Assembly (NCBI GenBank): GCA_904063045.1
Contig: CAJFCJ010000006.1
Coordinates: 2,718,946 to 2,782,945 of the forward strand
Length of the DNA: 64,000 nucleotides
Origin: Dimorphilus gyrociliatus
Taxonomy: Eukaryota > Annelida > Polychaeta > Dinophilidae
Direction of reading: 5' to 3'
Part shown: positions 42,701 to 56,212 of the stretch, in pieces
How the letters are laid out: each line of letters starts with the position of its first letter
Position numbering within the stretch: the first letter of the stretch is position 1
The notes under the pieces: model-generated
Seen by the model: the letters and a program-made list of their open reading frames with translations, nothing else
Told to the model about the DNA's origin: nothing
Database searches by the model: none
Made by a program: the position numbers and the translations under genes

Positions 42701-44799
42701 TTCTTGATAGTCTCTTTATCGACATCCTTCTTCATGTTCAACAACTTCCACGAAGGTGGTCTATTAAATTCAGTAAGAATATTCCAGCGCTGTACAAAGA
42801 AAAAAAAAGACAAAGAAGGAAGGAGAATTATTTCACGGACGATTTTTGTTCTCTTATTAGAATAATTCTCAATTATAATTGTTAATCTACTTACCTTTTT
42901 ATGTGATTATCTTCTATTGATAAAGCGTCAAAAAAAAAAAATCAAAAGCGAAAAACAAAAAACATCAGGCGAAATAGGCTGTGATTTCTCCACAACTGTA
43001 AATTTCTTATATAATTTATACATATATATAGTCTTTTTTTTTCAATTTACAAAAAAAGGTCTATAATCTGTATATTCATATGAATATTGTTGAAAACGTC
43101 TATATTTTTGTGGTTTTACCCTAACCCTAACCCAAGTTCTATTCTCCAAAAAACTTTAGTCTAGTTTTTCAAATAAATGAAATGAATAGTGTTTTTTATT
43201 TTACTTATTTTAGCCCATCTCTATCTCAGAATATCTATAAAGAATGACGCTTTCAACAAGCTCCCTCCCCCATTAATTATATAAGTATGCATAGAAAATT
43301 ATTAATATATAAAGGTCTTGAACAATTAGACGTGACTTAATTAGTCTTTTGAATATTTGGTATAATGAAGCAAACCTGTTTATCAATATTTTCTCCAAAT
43401 TTCGCGCTCTTTTCTCTAAGAAGAGCTACAAGGGAACGATAACATTCCTCTTCTTTTTGAAATTCTTTATCCTTGTCATCAGATGGCCCCTGCAATTTAA
43501 TAACATTGATTAGAATAAAAGCCCTATAAGTTGAAAAACTTAATTAAATATGTATTCTATATGTAAGTATGTATTTTTTTACACCTTATTGACAAACCAT
43601 CCATCAGTATTAGCAGTGACGTAAAGAGTTTCATCAGAATCGTGTAGTTTACAACTTGTATAGCATAAATCGCCTTTTAATTGACCATGGAAGGGGGCTC
43701 TACAGCCATTAGCAAACTCATAGGTATAGGCTGATTAATTAGTAATATAGCACATTAGAAGAAGGGAGAGTTTACAGAATTTTAACATATAACTTTCACA
43801 TATACGTACGTTTCGTATAGGAGATCGCTAGGAGAGCGTGTTTTTCTTCATCTTTACCAGCAATCTTAGATAGTAGGTCTATTTCTCTATTTGCTTGGGA
43901 AGGTGAAAGACGAATTTCACTATAATATAACAAAAGTTACTATTTCTTAGAAGAGATCAAAGAAAAACAATTAAGCATACTGTGTCATTCCAACTAATGA
44001 ATCTTTCATTAGTTTATTATCAAATTCTATTATGGTCATAACCATTCTCATTATCATAAGCATCTCTGTTTCTTTTTCATTTTCTTCGTCTTGTTCACCT
44101 TCACCTTTTCCTTGACCTTTTAATTTATTTAAATATAAAGAAAATGATATAACTCTTATACAAAAAGTATTGTGTAACTAACCTTTGCTCTTAAGAATTT
44201 CTTCAACGTAACGAAGGGTGGAGTTATCTTCACTGTCGACCGTTGCGAATCTATCTCCACACATATTTGCCAAAGGATCAGAATTTCCTTTTTAATAGAA
44301 TTTGTTTAACATTTATCCGAATTTTCATATGATTATAACAAATGAATCCTTTTTAGGACTTACCTTCCAAACAAAATCTAGCTTCCTCCATTTTACAGTC
44401 TCCAGCTGAGGAGAAAAGCTGAATAAGGCTTTGTAGGCAATGAACGCTAACTTCATTCCCAGCTTTCTTGTAGGTTATCAAAGATTGTCCAGATTTGTGT
44501 TTGTCACCGGAAACGAACATGTCTCCTCTGGAATGTAAAGCAAAAGATAAGATTTGACAAATCCAATTTCAAGTTTTAACTTACTCAGCATTTAGATTGA
44601 GTTCGCTCGGTCTCAACTTGGTTTTCCAGACGAGAGCTTTCTTAAATAGCATTTGAGCTTCTTCTGGATTGTTTGATGCATAGTTTTCGGCAAAAGATAC
44701 TATGCTATTTAAAATAGTTTCATTTTTAGGTGAGAATTCTAGACGCTTCGATCCAGCAGCGGATGTCCACTGTGCTACTGTTGATAAAGTTTTACCCAT
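39797..44799 (-). CDS. ODAD2: Outer dynein arm docking complex subunit 2 (ARMC4)
   Basis: A large multi-exon gene from [20 protein letters not shown] at 44799 to [14 protein letters not shown] at 39800. The N-terminal part aligns with human ARMC4 ([49 protein letters not shown]). A basic disordered linker precedes [20 protein letters not shown] and about a dozen armadillo repeats ([83 protein letters not shown]). It anchors outer dynein arms to doublets; human mutations cause ciliary dyskinesia. Intron 42483-43373 (~890 nt) is far longer than the rest. Between 42453 and 41750 the exons are short and acidic. Confidence 0.96.
43118..43133. repeat. Short interstitial telomere-like repeat
   Basis: ACCCTAACCCTAACCC, about two and a half CCCTAA units, within the long ODAD2 intron. 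Confidence 0.85.
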
Positions 44800-45225
44800 T
44801 TTCAAAGGGTACGATTTACAAAATTTTCCTGTTTTGTATATCAACCGAAACTAATGTTTACTCGGGTTGCTAATAGTATCGGCGCATGACAACAGCCGCC
44901 TATTCTAGGTAAAATATTCTGAACAATTTGAAAGTTCACAAATATGTGAAATGTATCCATCTAAAGTAGTTTAATCCGTGAATTAAACATTTTAGTTTTC
45001 TCTTGTAACGTACTTTTAATCTTAACTAAGTAATAACTAGAAATAAAATAATATTTAACTTAAATAAAAATCTTTGGCGAAAACTGGTTTAAATAAACTA
45101 CTCATTTAAGAAAATTTCAGTTATCATTTTCATGTAATGCAATAATTGTTAATTTTAGTAATATCTAACAATGATTTAATAATAATTACGTAAATGTCTA
45201 TGAATTTGTTCCCGCCTAAAAAGTT
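44800..45225. promoter_or_regulatory. Divergent promoter region, ODAD2 / PRIM1
   Basis: Two start codons face away from each other across 426 AT-rich bases. No clear TATA box could be assigned to either gene. Confidence 0.5.
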
Positions 45226-47259
45226 ATGTCGTCGGATGTAGTGGAAAAATCATCCAAATCAGTAGACACATTTGACTCTGCATGGCTTCAAGATTGTTTA
45301 CCTATTTATTATCGTAAATATTTTCCGTTCGGACCATTTTTCCGATGGCTAAACTATGGAGGTAACTGCTAAAATATCACGCTTTGAGCGATAATAGAGA
45401 TGTTTTCCAATAGGAATAAAAGGGTCTGGCTTCAATAAACGTGAATTTTCCTTCACCTTAATAGGAGATATTTACATACGATTTCAATCGTTTAAAGGTA
45501 ATTGGTTATGGAAACTTATAAAAAGTTAATATTTGCTGTTAATTTCTTTTATAGATGGACCAAGCCTAGAAAAAGAAATAATAGCTAAAAGTCCCATTAA
45601 AATAGATATTGGGGCTTTATATACTCATGACCCTAGAAATCGTCATACTATTCACCCAGCAGCTTCATTTAGACCAGTGCAAAGAGAATTGGTCTTCGAC
45701 ATAGATATGACAGACTATGATGAAGTACGATATTGCTGTCAAGGAGCTCAAGTGTGTGAAAATTGTTGGATATTGATGGATATTGCCGTGAAAATAATAC
45801 AAAAAGCTTTAGCTGATGATTTTGGATACGAACATATTTTATGGGTTTTTAGCGGCAGAAGAGGAATACACGCCTGGGTTTGCGACGAAAGTGCAAGGAC
45901 TCTTACCGCGTCGCAAAGAAGCGCTGTTGCTGAATATCTTGTTCTATTGAAAGGAGGAACAGACGTTGGTAGAAGAGTTAATTTAAACGATAATCGAATT
46001 CACTCATCGGTGAGAAGAGCAATTAATATAATTGATGAACATTTCTTCAAATATCTATCAAAACACGATATATTCGGTTAGTATTCATTTTTCTTTCTTT
46101 GCCTTCTTTTTTTACCTTATTTTAGTTTGTCAAATTGACAAAATTTAGAAATACGTGCTTCACTTGTTACACTAATTTTACTCCACCAGTGAAGTTTTAT
46201 TTGTCTAACTGTTGTGACAGTGAAATCTAACATATTCAGACATTGATGGTAGTAAAAATAGACAGATCTATCAAAAGGTTGTTGCACTGTTTATTATAAT
46301 GCACACAAAAACGCAAATACTATATACTATTTTACTCTAAGTGCGTGTAAATTACATTAAATTCGTATAATGTCCTAAATCTAAATCACCTAGTACCTAC
46401 ATTTTATAAATTTTATAGTTTATTATAAATAAAACTTTCAAAAAAGCGAAAAAACAAAAATTGTATAAAAGTTCAATATATTGAAGTTTTTTTTATAAAA
46501 AAAATTAGTTTAAATAAGAAAGGAATAGAGTTACTAATCCTCAAATCAATGGAAAATATAGAATTTTTATTATGAACTCTTAAATATCTGTATACTATTA
46601 ATGATAATATGTTTTTATGCTTGTTTTTATCACTTTTAGTACTAAAATTAATGTTAGACATGTCTTTAAAACAGGTAACGAGGAAAGAGTACAGAAATTC
46701 CTTAAGTTAATACCGGATATAATTAGGGATGAAGTGGAAAAGTCAATAGCTGACCTTGAGACAGCGAAAGATAAATGGCGTGCTTTCCAAGCTACTGTGA
46801 AAACATTCTGCCGCAAAAATTCACAAAAATCTTGGCAAATCAGTATGTTAGCTGAGGAAATACAACTACATTTTTGCTATCCTAGAATTGATATTGCCGT
46901 TTCGAAAGGGCTTAACCATCTGTTGAAAGCACCTTTTTGTGTTCATCCCAAAACTGGCAAAATATGTGTACCATTCACAGCAGATAATATGATTGACCCT
47001 AATAATGTTCCTACTTTAAACTCGTTAATTGAAGAACTAGATAATGTCCCTGCTTCAAAGAAACCCTATAGGCATTCTAGTATGAAAGATAGCATTAATG
47101 TTTTTGATGAATTTTTGAAAAAGCTGGAAAGGTAGGTGCTTTATACAACTATCTATATATATATGTAGAGCATAAACGCAGGTTAATTGTTTCATATATT
47201 TGTTAAATAGGTCAAGAACTGGAAGAGATATGGAGAATTTGTCGCTAGACGACTGGTAA
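45226..47259 (+). CDS. PRIM1: DNA primase small (catalytic) subunit
   Basis: Six exons (45226-45361, 45414-45497, 45555-46076, 46675-47131, 47211-47259), with phases checked at each visible border. The catalytic core is intact: ELVFDIDMTDYDEVRYCCQG contains the DxD metal-binding pair, followed by the zinc-site C..C, and VFSGRRGIHAWVCDESARTL is the primase signature with its SGRRGIH motif. Next come EYLVLLKGG, the helical middle and the end FDEFLKKLERSRTGRDMENL. About 410 residues, as in human (420). It starts RNA primers for polymerase alpha and pairs with PRIM2, which is not in the window. Intron 46077-46674 is unusually long at 598 nt. Confidence 0.97.
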
Positions 47260-47307
47260 CTAGAAAAAAACAAGCAAACAATGAATTTGTGTTTTATTTC
47301 TTTCTGT

Positions 47308-47348
<41 letters not shown>

Positions 47349-47729
47349 ACTCTCTCACTATATGTCTCTTATTCTTTCACTGGCTTTCCTATATTTTAAT
47401 AATAAAATATATGTGTATATGTTTAATTAAATATTTAAAATATTTTTTGTTTAAAGTGAGAAATTTAACTTGTTAAGCCTACTTTCGGTAGAAGGGGGCG
47501 CCCTTATCAATTGACATAATCACAGTTGCTTAGCAACAAGACGCTCTCGTCAATTCGCGCATTCCTTGCCTCGAATCGACTTATTTGCAATAGGTGACAT
47601 TGATTTTGTGTTCTAATTCGCTATTATCAACGGATAATCGTTCAAGATTGTTTAAGTAAAAGGAATACAGTATACTAATGTAAAAAAAATTTTGGGGGTT
47701 AACGTATAACCTCTCGAAAATAAACAATT
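47260..47729. other. Spacer between PRIM1 and LCA5 with a (CT)n tract
   Basis: Holds the PRIM1 3' end, a CT microsatellite at 47313-47340, and probable LCA5 promoter and 5' UTR. Confidence 0.6.
47313..47340. repeat. (CT)n microsatellite
   Basis: A clean CT run of about 14 units in the spacer after PRIM1. Confidence 0.9.
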
Positions 47730-50700
47730 ATGCCAAGAAGTCTTAGTCAAGATAGTCGAGGATCATACGATTCGGATAAATATTCAAACTATACAGATTC
47801 TTTTGATTCCGATGACGGAAGAAGTACAAGAAATACAAAAAATGAAAATTCAAGTAAGATTTGAATTTTTTTTATAAAAGGAAATAATAAATTGAACTAC
47901 AAAAAAAAAGTAATAATAAGAAGCAACTTTTCGTTGGGTTTTCTTTATTAGTTTTTTTTAAGAATTGTACCTGAAAATGGTAATAATTTTATAATGTAAA
48001 ATATATACCTACTTCCTGTAAATAATAATAAATACGGTTTATAGATATTGGAAAAGAGATTAATAATGAAAGTTAATGATAAAATAACGTAGCTAATTTG
48101 CTATCACCTCCACATAATCGAAATGTATTTGTATAGGCGTCATTTATTTTAATACATTAGAATAGAGACTTTCTTTTTACAAGTATTTTAGTCCTTTATG
48201 GATAAAATATCATTATTCTTATTACTATAAAAATATTTTATTATGGTAGATAATTCCATTAAGGTAATCCCATTTTTTGTTAAATATTCATAGATATATT
48301 TATATATATTAATTTGAATAGCAAAGCCTTCTCCTCTGTGATAATGAAGTTGTTTTCTTATGTCTTTTACAAACTATACAAACATTTATATTAAATAATT
48401 ACAAATATGGTCTTATGATTATAACTCTTTCATCGATAATATTGACCTCCTTTAACGAATAAAATATATTGTTTCTTTGTTCTAACACTTAATTTTGGCC
48501 TATGAAAATGGAAAATTATATGGATCTAGTAATAATCTTTTTGTTACAAACTATACAAACTAATAGAGCTTTTTTATGTGTATATTGTTTTCAAAAACAA
48601 AGTCTTTAACAAGTTTTTTTGATACGTTAACACCTTAGCAAACAATATATTTCATTCATCTTGATTGATAAGTTAAGCAATGATAATGGTTTAATTCATT
48701 GTTTTATTAGTTGGTTTATCTTGAAGAATTTAATTTTTATTCTTTTTTTAGATCGGCAAAAAGCAATTAGAAAGACTTATGGTTCAAAAGCTAGAAAACC
48801 TCCTTCGTCGCAAACTCCTCGTTCGGATTACGTAACGAGTAGAATGAAATCGGCTAGGCGTAATAAAGCTAATGAATATCGTAATCAAATTGCTCAACTT
48901 CAAAGTCAAATTGATGAATTTAAGTTAGAACAAAAAATTTTAAGGAAACAAGGTAGACTTCAGGAAAGAGCACTGCAGAAATTTGAAGATAGTGAAAGTG
49001 AACTTCCAGCATTATTACAAAGACACGCGGCCGAGGTAAAAAATTTAAGGGATCAAATTAAGAAGCAAAGAGACAAAAATCAAGATTTAGCTAGGAAACT
49101 GAAGGACAATGACTTAGAAATTGATAAATTAAAGAGGCAACTAAAAAAATATAAAAGATTGGTAGAAGAGAAACATTTGGATGAGAGGGAGGCTTTGCAA
49201 CAAAAATACGAAAGGGCTGAACAAAGAGCCGAAGACGCAGAACAAAGGGTTCAAGTATGTTTATTTTTTTCTACAGTCTTAGATACTGCACGCAATTAAC
49301 AGTCAATATTTTGAAAATTGATTTTTTTTTGTTCAATTCCAATTCATTCATTCATTCATTTATGCATTCTCTTTTGATTTAGAATGTGGAACGATACCTT
49401 CAAAGTTCAAAGAATAATCATACACATGAAATTAAGTCGCAAAAAATCAAGCAGAGTCAGCTGGTCAAAAAGATAAATGAAATGGAAGAAGAAAGAGACA
49501 GGCTAATACTTCAGATAAGGGTAATAAATTAGGCCATTTTTCCTCTCGGAAGATGGCGTTCCTATATAATCACGTCAACTTTCTAAACTGTATTACTGTT
49601 TTTCCCTTTTATATTAAATTATTTGGAGTTGAAGATTTTTGCTTTAATCTTCATCTCTCTTTAATCTGTATACCTTCCAAAGAAGAGAGAGAGAGAGATG
49701 GATAGATAGACAGATAGATAGAGAGAAAATCTACAAGTGTTTTTGTCAGTGAAGTTTGCATGTTCTTTGTAACTTTTTAACTATTCGATTGTTTTAATCA
49801 AAGTTCAGAGCAAAGAAAAGCTTACTATTTGAAATTATTTTAAGTAATTCCATGAAAAAACGTCTCATATTTCACTTTATTATCAACAGGAAAAGGAAAA
49901 AGAGTTGGACATCAAAAACATTTATAGTCAACGAATAATTAGAGCTCCTCATAAATTACCATCAACTGCATCCTCTTTCGGCTCTGGTCATAACGCTAGT
50001 AATCTTTCGAGAAAACCTAATACAACAGGAAGTGATCCTGGTCCAACGCCTAGAGAACGTATGCTTGGATACGATAAAAGATTAAGGGATGAGCAAAAAG
50101 TTAAAAAACAGGTTAGTACTCGTTGATAAACAACACAAACAAAATAGGAAAGAAAAAAAAAGCAAAGATTATTCTTTTAGAAGGTTAATCTATGAGAATT
50201 ACGATAAATCCCAATTTGTTTTGTTCTTTAAAATAGTAATAATAATTCCCTTACTAAACAAAATCACGAAAACAAAACAAAAAATCAGACTAGTTTTTGA
50301 TTATTGCACAATTGTTACTAAATCTAATCTTATTTCTAATTTTATGTAAATTAGCCAAACGAGGACGAATCAACTTTTGTACCAGTAAGTTCATAAGATA
50401 ATATATATTTGTTAATGTATATAGATTTACTTTTTTTTATTTTCTTTATTCCTTTCTCTATTCATTCAAAAAATGGATGATGCATGTTGGAAAATGAATA
50501 GAATGAGAGAAATCAAGAAAATATGATTAATAAGTTTTTAATATACTTTTTTTTTAGAAAAAAAAAGTAGTAAAGTAATAATAAAAGATAACGAAAGGTT
50601 ATTTATAAAGCACAGTCTTTTTTTGTGTACTTTTGCAAAAGACACTGGTTTTTTTCCATTTCAAGAGTTTTTTTTTTTTTTAAAAAAAGCAAAAATATGA

Positions 50701-50761
50701 AAAAACCACCCATCTTCCTATCAAAAAATATATTATTAATATATATATATATATACATATA

Positions 50762-50816
<55 letters not shown>

Positions 50817-53800
50817 ATAGGAAAGGAGAAAAACATTTGTATTAGAGAGTCAGGAGACGAATATATCTAATTTCGATTCGGCGCCTGTATTTGGCGTTCA
50901 TCCAGAGGTAATAGGTTAAGGATATGATCAAATCACTGCTAGGCTTTAGGGATGTAGGGGATATTTTTGAGGTCACATGATTTTGCTTTTTCGTTACTGA
51001 TTCACTTTGATTTTTCTTTGCTGCTTATATCAAATACGACAGAAAGAAAGAATAGAAATTGCTAGGAAAGAGAGAGAACACCTATTGAATGACAATAAGT
51101 CAAAAGATGATGAAGAAAAACTTTTCATGAAAGAATTTAATGGACAGATAGTATTTCGTTCCTTAAGAGTCAATGAGAGTCCAACCCATAATCTATTAAT
51201 AGAAAATCACTTAAATAAAGAAAGTGAAGAAGAAAAACAAGTAGACACTTTTCGTAATATAAATAATAAAGGATATAAAACGGAGGAGGAAAGAAAAAGT
51301 AATGAAATTAATAACAAACAGATAGAAGAGAATTATTTAATCATCCACCATGACATTGATCATGAACTAGATAAAACAGAAAACAATTTCAATAAAGATA
51401 AGAATATTGATAAAGAATTAATTGGGATATTAGAGAATGAGGTAAATAGGATAGAAAAAGAGCAGGATAAAGGGGAACGAATATACAGATGTGATAATAA
51501 ACAGAGTAATTTGTCTAGAATCCAATCTACAACGCAGTTTAAAAGAAGGCCTGAAGAAAAGAAGGTTGTCTCCTTTTTGACAACAACACCAGTGAGAGTT
51601 AAAAAAATTGCCAGAAACAGGCCTACAATAGAAAAGTCAATGACCGCCAAGAGACAAACCGATGTATATTGCCAAGGTCGCTTAAACATTATTGACGAAG
51701 TACCAGAATTGTATGAGGAAAATAATTCCCTAATAGTGTCTTTACCTTTTAAAAGTAACGAAGTAAGAAATGAGAAAGTAATTGAGAAGAATAGCAAGAG
51801 CTATTCACAGTTATTACAATTATACGATACAAAAGCAGCTGGTTTCCCTCTTACACCAGGAAGCGACGAATCTAGTATCATGTGTCAGGTAGTTTTACGG
51901 TAGATGCGAACTAAATAAAAAACGATATGATATAAATTCTACACTTATCCTCCCCCTCCTCCTCCTCCTTTTTATCATCTATTTATTCATATTTTTTTAT
52001 TTTTTACTTATTTTGTTTTTTTAAACAAACAAAAAACTTAACGTTCATCTCCCAATGAAACAAATAATAAAAAACAATTAACACTAGCTTCTTCTGACGG
52101 TTTTGTTTTGGTTTTTTATTCTATTAACTATGAAAAAAAAAAACAATAGAAAGAAACAAATAACAAACTTTACGCTTTAATTAAAAACCAATAAGAGAGA
52201 GAGAGAGAGAAAGAGATAAAAACTATAATCATTCTTTAATTGTCGTTGTTGTTTTTTTGAGCGATTTGCACAATTTTTCACAATTTTTTAATATTTTGAT
52301 TGCTTAGATTCTTCAATATTTATTTATTTATTATCATCTTATAGAATATTCCATGAATTTGAGTTGAAAAATCTATAGTTTTTTCTTATTATTGACAGGG
52401 AAGATAGAGAAAAATTGAGAGATTTCTTTAGTCCTCTCTTCTTCTTTGCAGATATATTTTGATGTGTAAAAAAAAAATACTTAAAGACAACTTTAATTGA
52501 TTGGAAAGAGGGTTTTGTAATAATTATTATAAGCATATGTAAACCTCTTTTACCCTTTTTCTTAGAAAATACCCTATTTATTTCTTACTAGTTTATTATA
52601 TTTGTTACATAAAAGAGAAATTTACATGCGATGAAAGGATGAAAAGGCTGGTTTTTGCCTGTTCTTAATTTCGTCATCCTCAAAATAAAAATAACTAGCC
52701 AGTTATTATACAAAGGTTTTATTGTAAAATAAACATCTTTTCTATGTAGAATTTCAATAACTATTTATCTAGTATTGTTAGTTTGCACTTTCAATAGACG
52801 CTGCAAAGGAAATTCCCATTATTTCTTTTTATTATCAATAGTAACGTCTTATGTAATTAGTTATCAGGTTTCTCTGTTTGAAATAGACTTTAAACCCACT
52901 TTCACGGAATATTCTAGATGAATTAGTGCTCTTGTTGAAATATCATACTTAATTTGCTTACTCTTTAGGAGCTTGAAAGGGAGCGGAAGGCTGAAGAGAA
53001 GAGACGACAAAGGGCTGAATGGGAAAATCAGGAAAGGACTAGACGGGAAGAAGAGGAGCGATATCATAAGCAGTTAGAAGAGAGAAGACGACTTGAAGAC
53101 GAAGAAGAAGATAGAAGAGCGGAAGAGAGGAGAAGGCGAGAAGAGGAGGAGAGAAAAAAGCGAGAGCTGGAGGAAGCTGGCTACAGGGAGAAATTAGAGA
53201 AGGAAAAACTAGAGAGAGAGGAGAGAGAGCGGAAGCAGAGAGAGGAGGAAGAGAGATTGAAGGAAATTGAAAAACAAAGAAAGGCCAAAGAAGAAGAGGA
53301 GAGACAGCGGAGAGAAGATGAAGAGAGGGCGAAAGAAGCGGCAGCCGTGAGGGAAAAGAAGCATCAGCTTGATCTATTAAAGAAAAAGCTGGCAGATATA
53401 GACGCTCAAAAGGAAAAAGACGAGCCTGTAGAAGATCCTATCTTTTCACCTGGTAGACATAGAAAAGACTACACCTTTACTAAAGTAGTGGAAAACATGC
53501 ACAATGGCCTTCCCTCTCATGAACCGGAGGTTTTACCAAAAAGACTGTCTCGTGACAGACTTTTCAGCGACGATGATATCGGCTACAACCCGTCTGCACC
53601 ATCTGCTCAGAAAACTGTTAAAAAGAATTTGTTGACCGATCTTTTTGGCGATTCCAAAATGGGCAACGATGATAAATCGAATGATATATTCAATCCAAAA
53701 CCTCCAACTAAAGTTGTATCTGGAAGACGGAGTGGCGGATCTGGTAAATTAAATAGGCCTAGGCAGCAAGCTCAGACAATTACTAGTAAACCAGCAATAA

Positions 53801-53847
53801 AAGCAGTAGATGATATCGACGACGATATTGAAGAATTGGTGCTTTAG
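47730..53847 (+). CDS. LCA5: Lebercilin (LCA5) family ciliary coiled-coil protein
   Basis: Eight exons, all joined in phase: 47730-47853, 48752-49254, 49383-49520, 49890-50111, a 30-base micro-exon 50355-50384 (PNEDESTFVP), 50821-50907, 51043-51888, and 52969-53847. The lebercilin domain is exon 2-3: RNQIAQLQSQIDEFKLEQKI, LQERALQKFEDSESELPALL, RHAAEVKNLRDQIKKQRDKN and NVERYLQSSKNNHTHEIKSQ. The last exon starts with a single long charged helix (Glu/Arg/Lys, ~52969-53380), then a DIFNPKPP-type tail ending DDIDDDIEELVL. Lebercilin binds IFT particles at the ciliary base. Exon 51043-51888 adds about 280 polar, disordered residues I do not recognise; it could be alternatively spliced, as both its borders are phase 0. 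Confidence 0.88.
50739..50812. repeat. (TA)n microsatellite in an LCA5 intron
   Basis: About 70 bases of TA interrupted by ATACATATAAAC. It ends eight bases before the acceptor at 50820. Confidence 0.9.
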
Positions 53848-54945
53848 AGATTTTTTTTTTTAGATAATTGTTCACATTTAAAAACAAAATAATAATAATA
53901 ATAATAATACAAAAACAACAAACAACATTTTAAATATATTAAATGTTCCTTTAAACGATGAAGAAGAGAGGTGAGAGATAAATTGAAGAAACATAATCTA
54001 TACAAAATTGATTTTATTTTAAAACTATAGAAAAGATATAAAAAGAATAGTTATAAAAAAATACGGTTTAAAATTGGTTCTATCGTCATCTTTATATAGA
54101 AAAACTATTCGGTCATAATATTTAGTTTCATTCTTTTTATCATTTAGGAACTCTTTTTTTTCTTTAAAAAAAAAATAAAAACCAAAAATTCTTAGTATTT
54201 CTTTTTATTGTAGTGAAAGGAGCTTTTCTTTATTTAAGAATATTATACAAATATATATATATATATATATATATAAATAGCGGATGAATAGTTTTAGTAT
54301 ATAACTTATTGTAAATTGTAAAGGAGATTTAGAGGTTATAACTTTATCAAGTACCTATTGGGTGGATGTTTATATACAGCATGTGTGAAATTTTCAAAAC
54401 GAAAGTCACTATTTAACTTATTATTTAATATATAGGTCAGAGAGAAGAAAAGAACAAAGTCCCTGGCCTATTCAAAGGTTTTTACTAGCTTGGGCACACC
54501 TTAAATATTCCTATTGTTCGATATTTTAACTTTACTTCCGGTTTTATGATTTTATTCCCACCCTGTGCGCGGCGAACGATGGCATATTGATTATCTCTTT
54601 TTACTAAGTCACCTTGGTATATTAGTCTTAAAATTAGTTCGTAATCGAAATATAATAAAGAAAAACATAGAACAAATTCTTCTCTCTTCGCTCTCTTTTC
54701 TCTCTCTCTTTCTCACTCCTCTCTCTCTCTCTCACACTCTCTCTCATTCTCTCCCTCTCACGTGCTCAGGCAACCGCTTGCAAAAATAGAACAACCGGAT
54801 ATATCATTTATAGGCCAACAAAACAAAGAAATATTAAAGTAACAACGCATTTTTATTTAAATTAATATAAACGGCATAAAATGAAACGTAGAAAGTAATG
54901 TTCTATTGATAATGTATACAGATGACAACATTTACAAAAATGATT

Positions 54946-54990
<45 letters not shown>

Positions 54991-56212
54991 TCTTTCTTGA
55001 AATAAAAAGAAACACCGACAATACTGGAAAATGTTAAAGATAATTAGGGAATAAAGATTAAGATGTTCCAAAATTTAAATATTCTACGTTTTCTCTTATC
55101 AATTTAATCTTCCTTTTTGTCCTGATTTAGTTTCTTGTCTCTTTTTTTTCCCTTTTATATGGGTAAAATGCCTAATCAACGTATGAATGTATGAATGGAT
55201 TTTTATATGAATTAGAAAAATAGGTGTACTAGGCCTAAGGAGATTATTCAATTTCAATGAAAGAGTTTAATAAACTCTACTGAGGTAGGAAAAAAAGAAA
55301 AAAAAACGCTGTCAAATTGAGAATAAATATGATAAATATTTTTCTTTTCATTGTATTTACAAGATATCTATGCCATAGAACTAAAAGTCATTTACATTTG
55401 GCGCCAGTATTATTTGTATTAAAAAAAAGAAGGTTTAGGGAAGAAAATGGTTGCTACAGAATATGAATTGCGGGCGCCATTTTTTTTTAGCACATTGCGT
55501 CTGCAATAGTGGCACTCTAGTCCAGACGACCGTTCATTGAATATCATGTCTGCAATTGAAAGCTGCCGTTGCGCTTTATAGGAAATTTTAAGGTATTTAT
55601 AGTATTTTATATCTATCGATTACTATTCGTAGTACATCAGAAAGTTTATCTAACCAATTGCGTATTGAGAAATTATTTTGGAGGTTAATCGACTACGTTA
55701 CGGCCTTCCTATACCCTTAGCCGAATTTAGGTTCAAAAAAAAGGAATTTCATGTTCAATCAAGGTCGAAGCTATTCTAAGACTATCTTTTAGCTGTCTAA
55801 ACCTTTTAGGGCTGTTGTTTGTCACATTAAGATGCGCCGATTGATTATATAATTGTATAGTTTTTGTCCACGTGGTTTGGCATAAGTGAAGAAATCTCTG
55901 GCTCGGCGGTGATTGGTCGATATAATATATATAACGAAGGCGCGCTTTCCATAGAATTATTTTTGAATAGACTTCAATTTCACATTTTCAGTGTTAAATC
56001 GCCGACTCAGTTAAACCAAAGATAAAAAATTAACTATGAAAACTTTCTGAAGTAACAATAGAATTCCTTTTTATCTAAGAATTTATTGGTTTGTATATAT
56101 ATTTATCTATTACTTATTGTTTGTTTATTTTTCAATGAACTCGAATTTATCAGAAAAAAAGACAAGCAGCTGACAAACACATAATCTTTATCGTTTCTTC
56201 ATACTTCAAAAG
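53848..56212. other. Large intergenic region with repeats and the SLC20 promoter
   Basis: A 2.4 kb region without a supported gene, containing the LCA5 3' UTR, (TA)n at 54252-54275 and 54949-54986, and a (CT)n-rich tract at 54680-54755. At 55908-55935 a GATTGGTCG (inverted CCAAT) precedes ATATAATATATATAA (TATA-like), and TTTCAGTG near 55987 could be the initiator, so transcription of the phosphate transporter probably starts near 55960-55990. Confidence 0.55.

Noticed and set aside
46120-46230. Palindromes in the long PRIM1 intron (TTTGTCAA-type and CTTCACT/AGTGAAG)
   Set aside because: Short and AT-rich. I could not delimit a transposable element or see target-site duplications.
52969-53400. 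Glu/Arg-rich stretch as a low-complexity repeat only
   Set aside because: It is in frame with the lebercilin exons and forms a single charged helix ahead of a normal C-terminus.
55281-55288. let-7-like TGAGGTAG
   Set aside because: Only the first eight bases match, and there is no pairing arm nearby that would make a hairpin.
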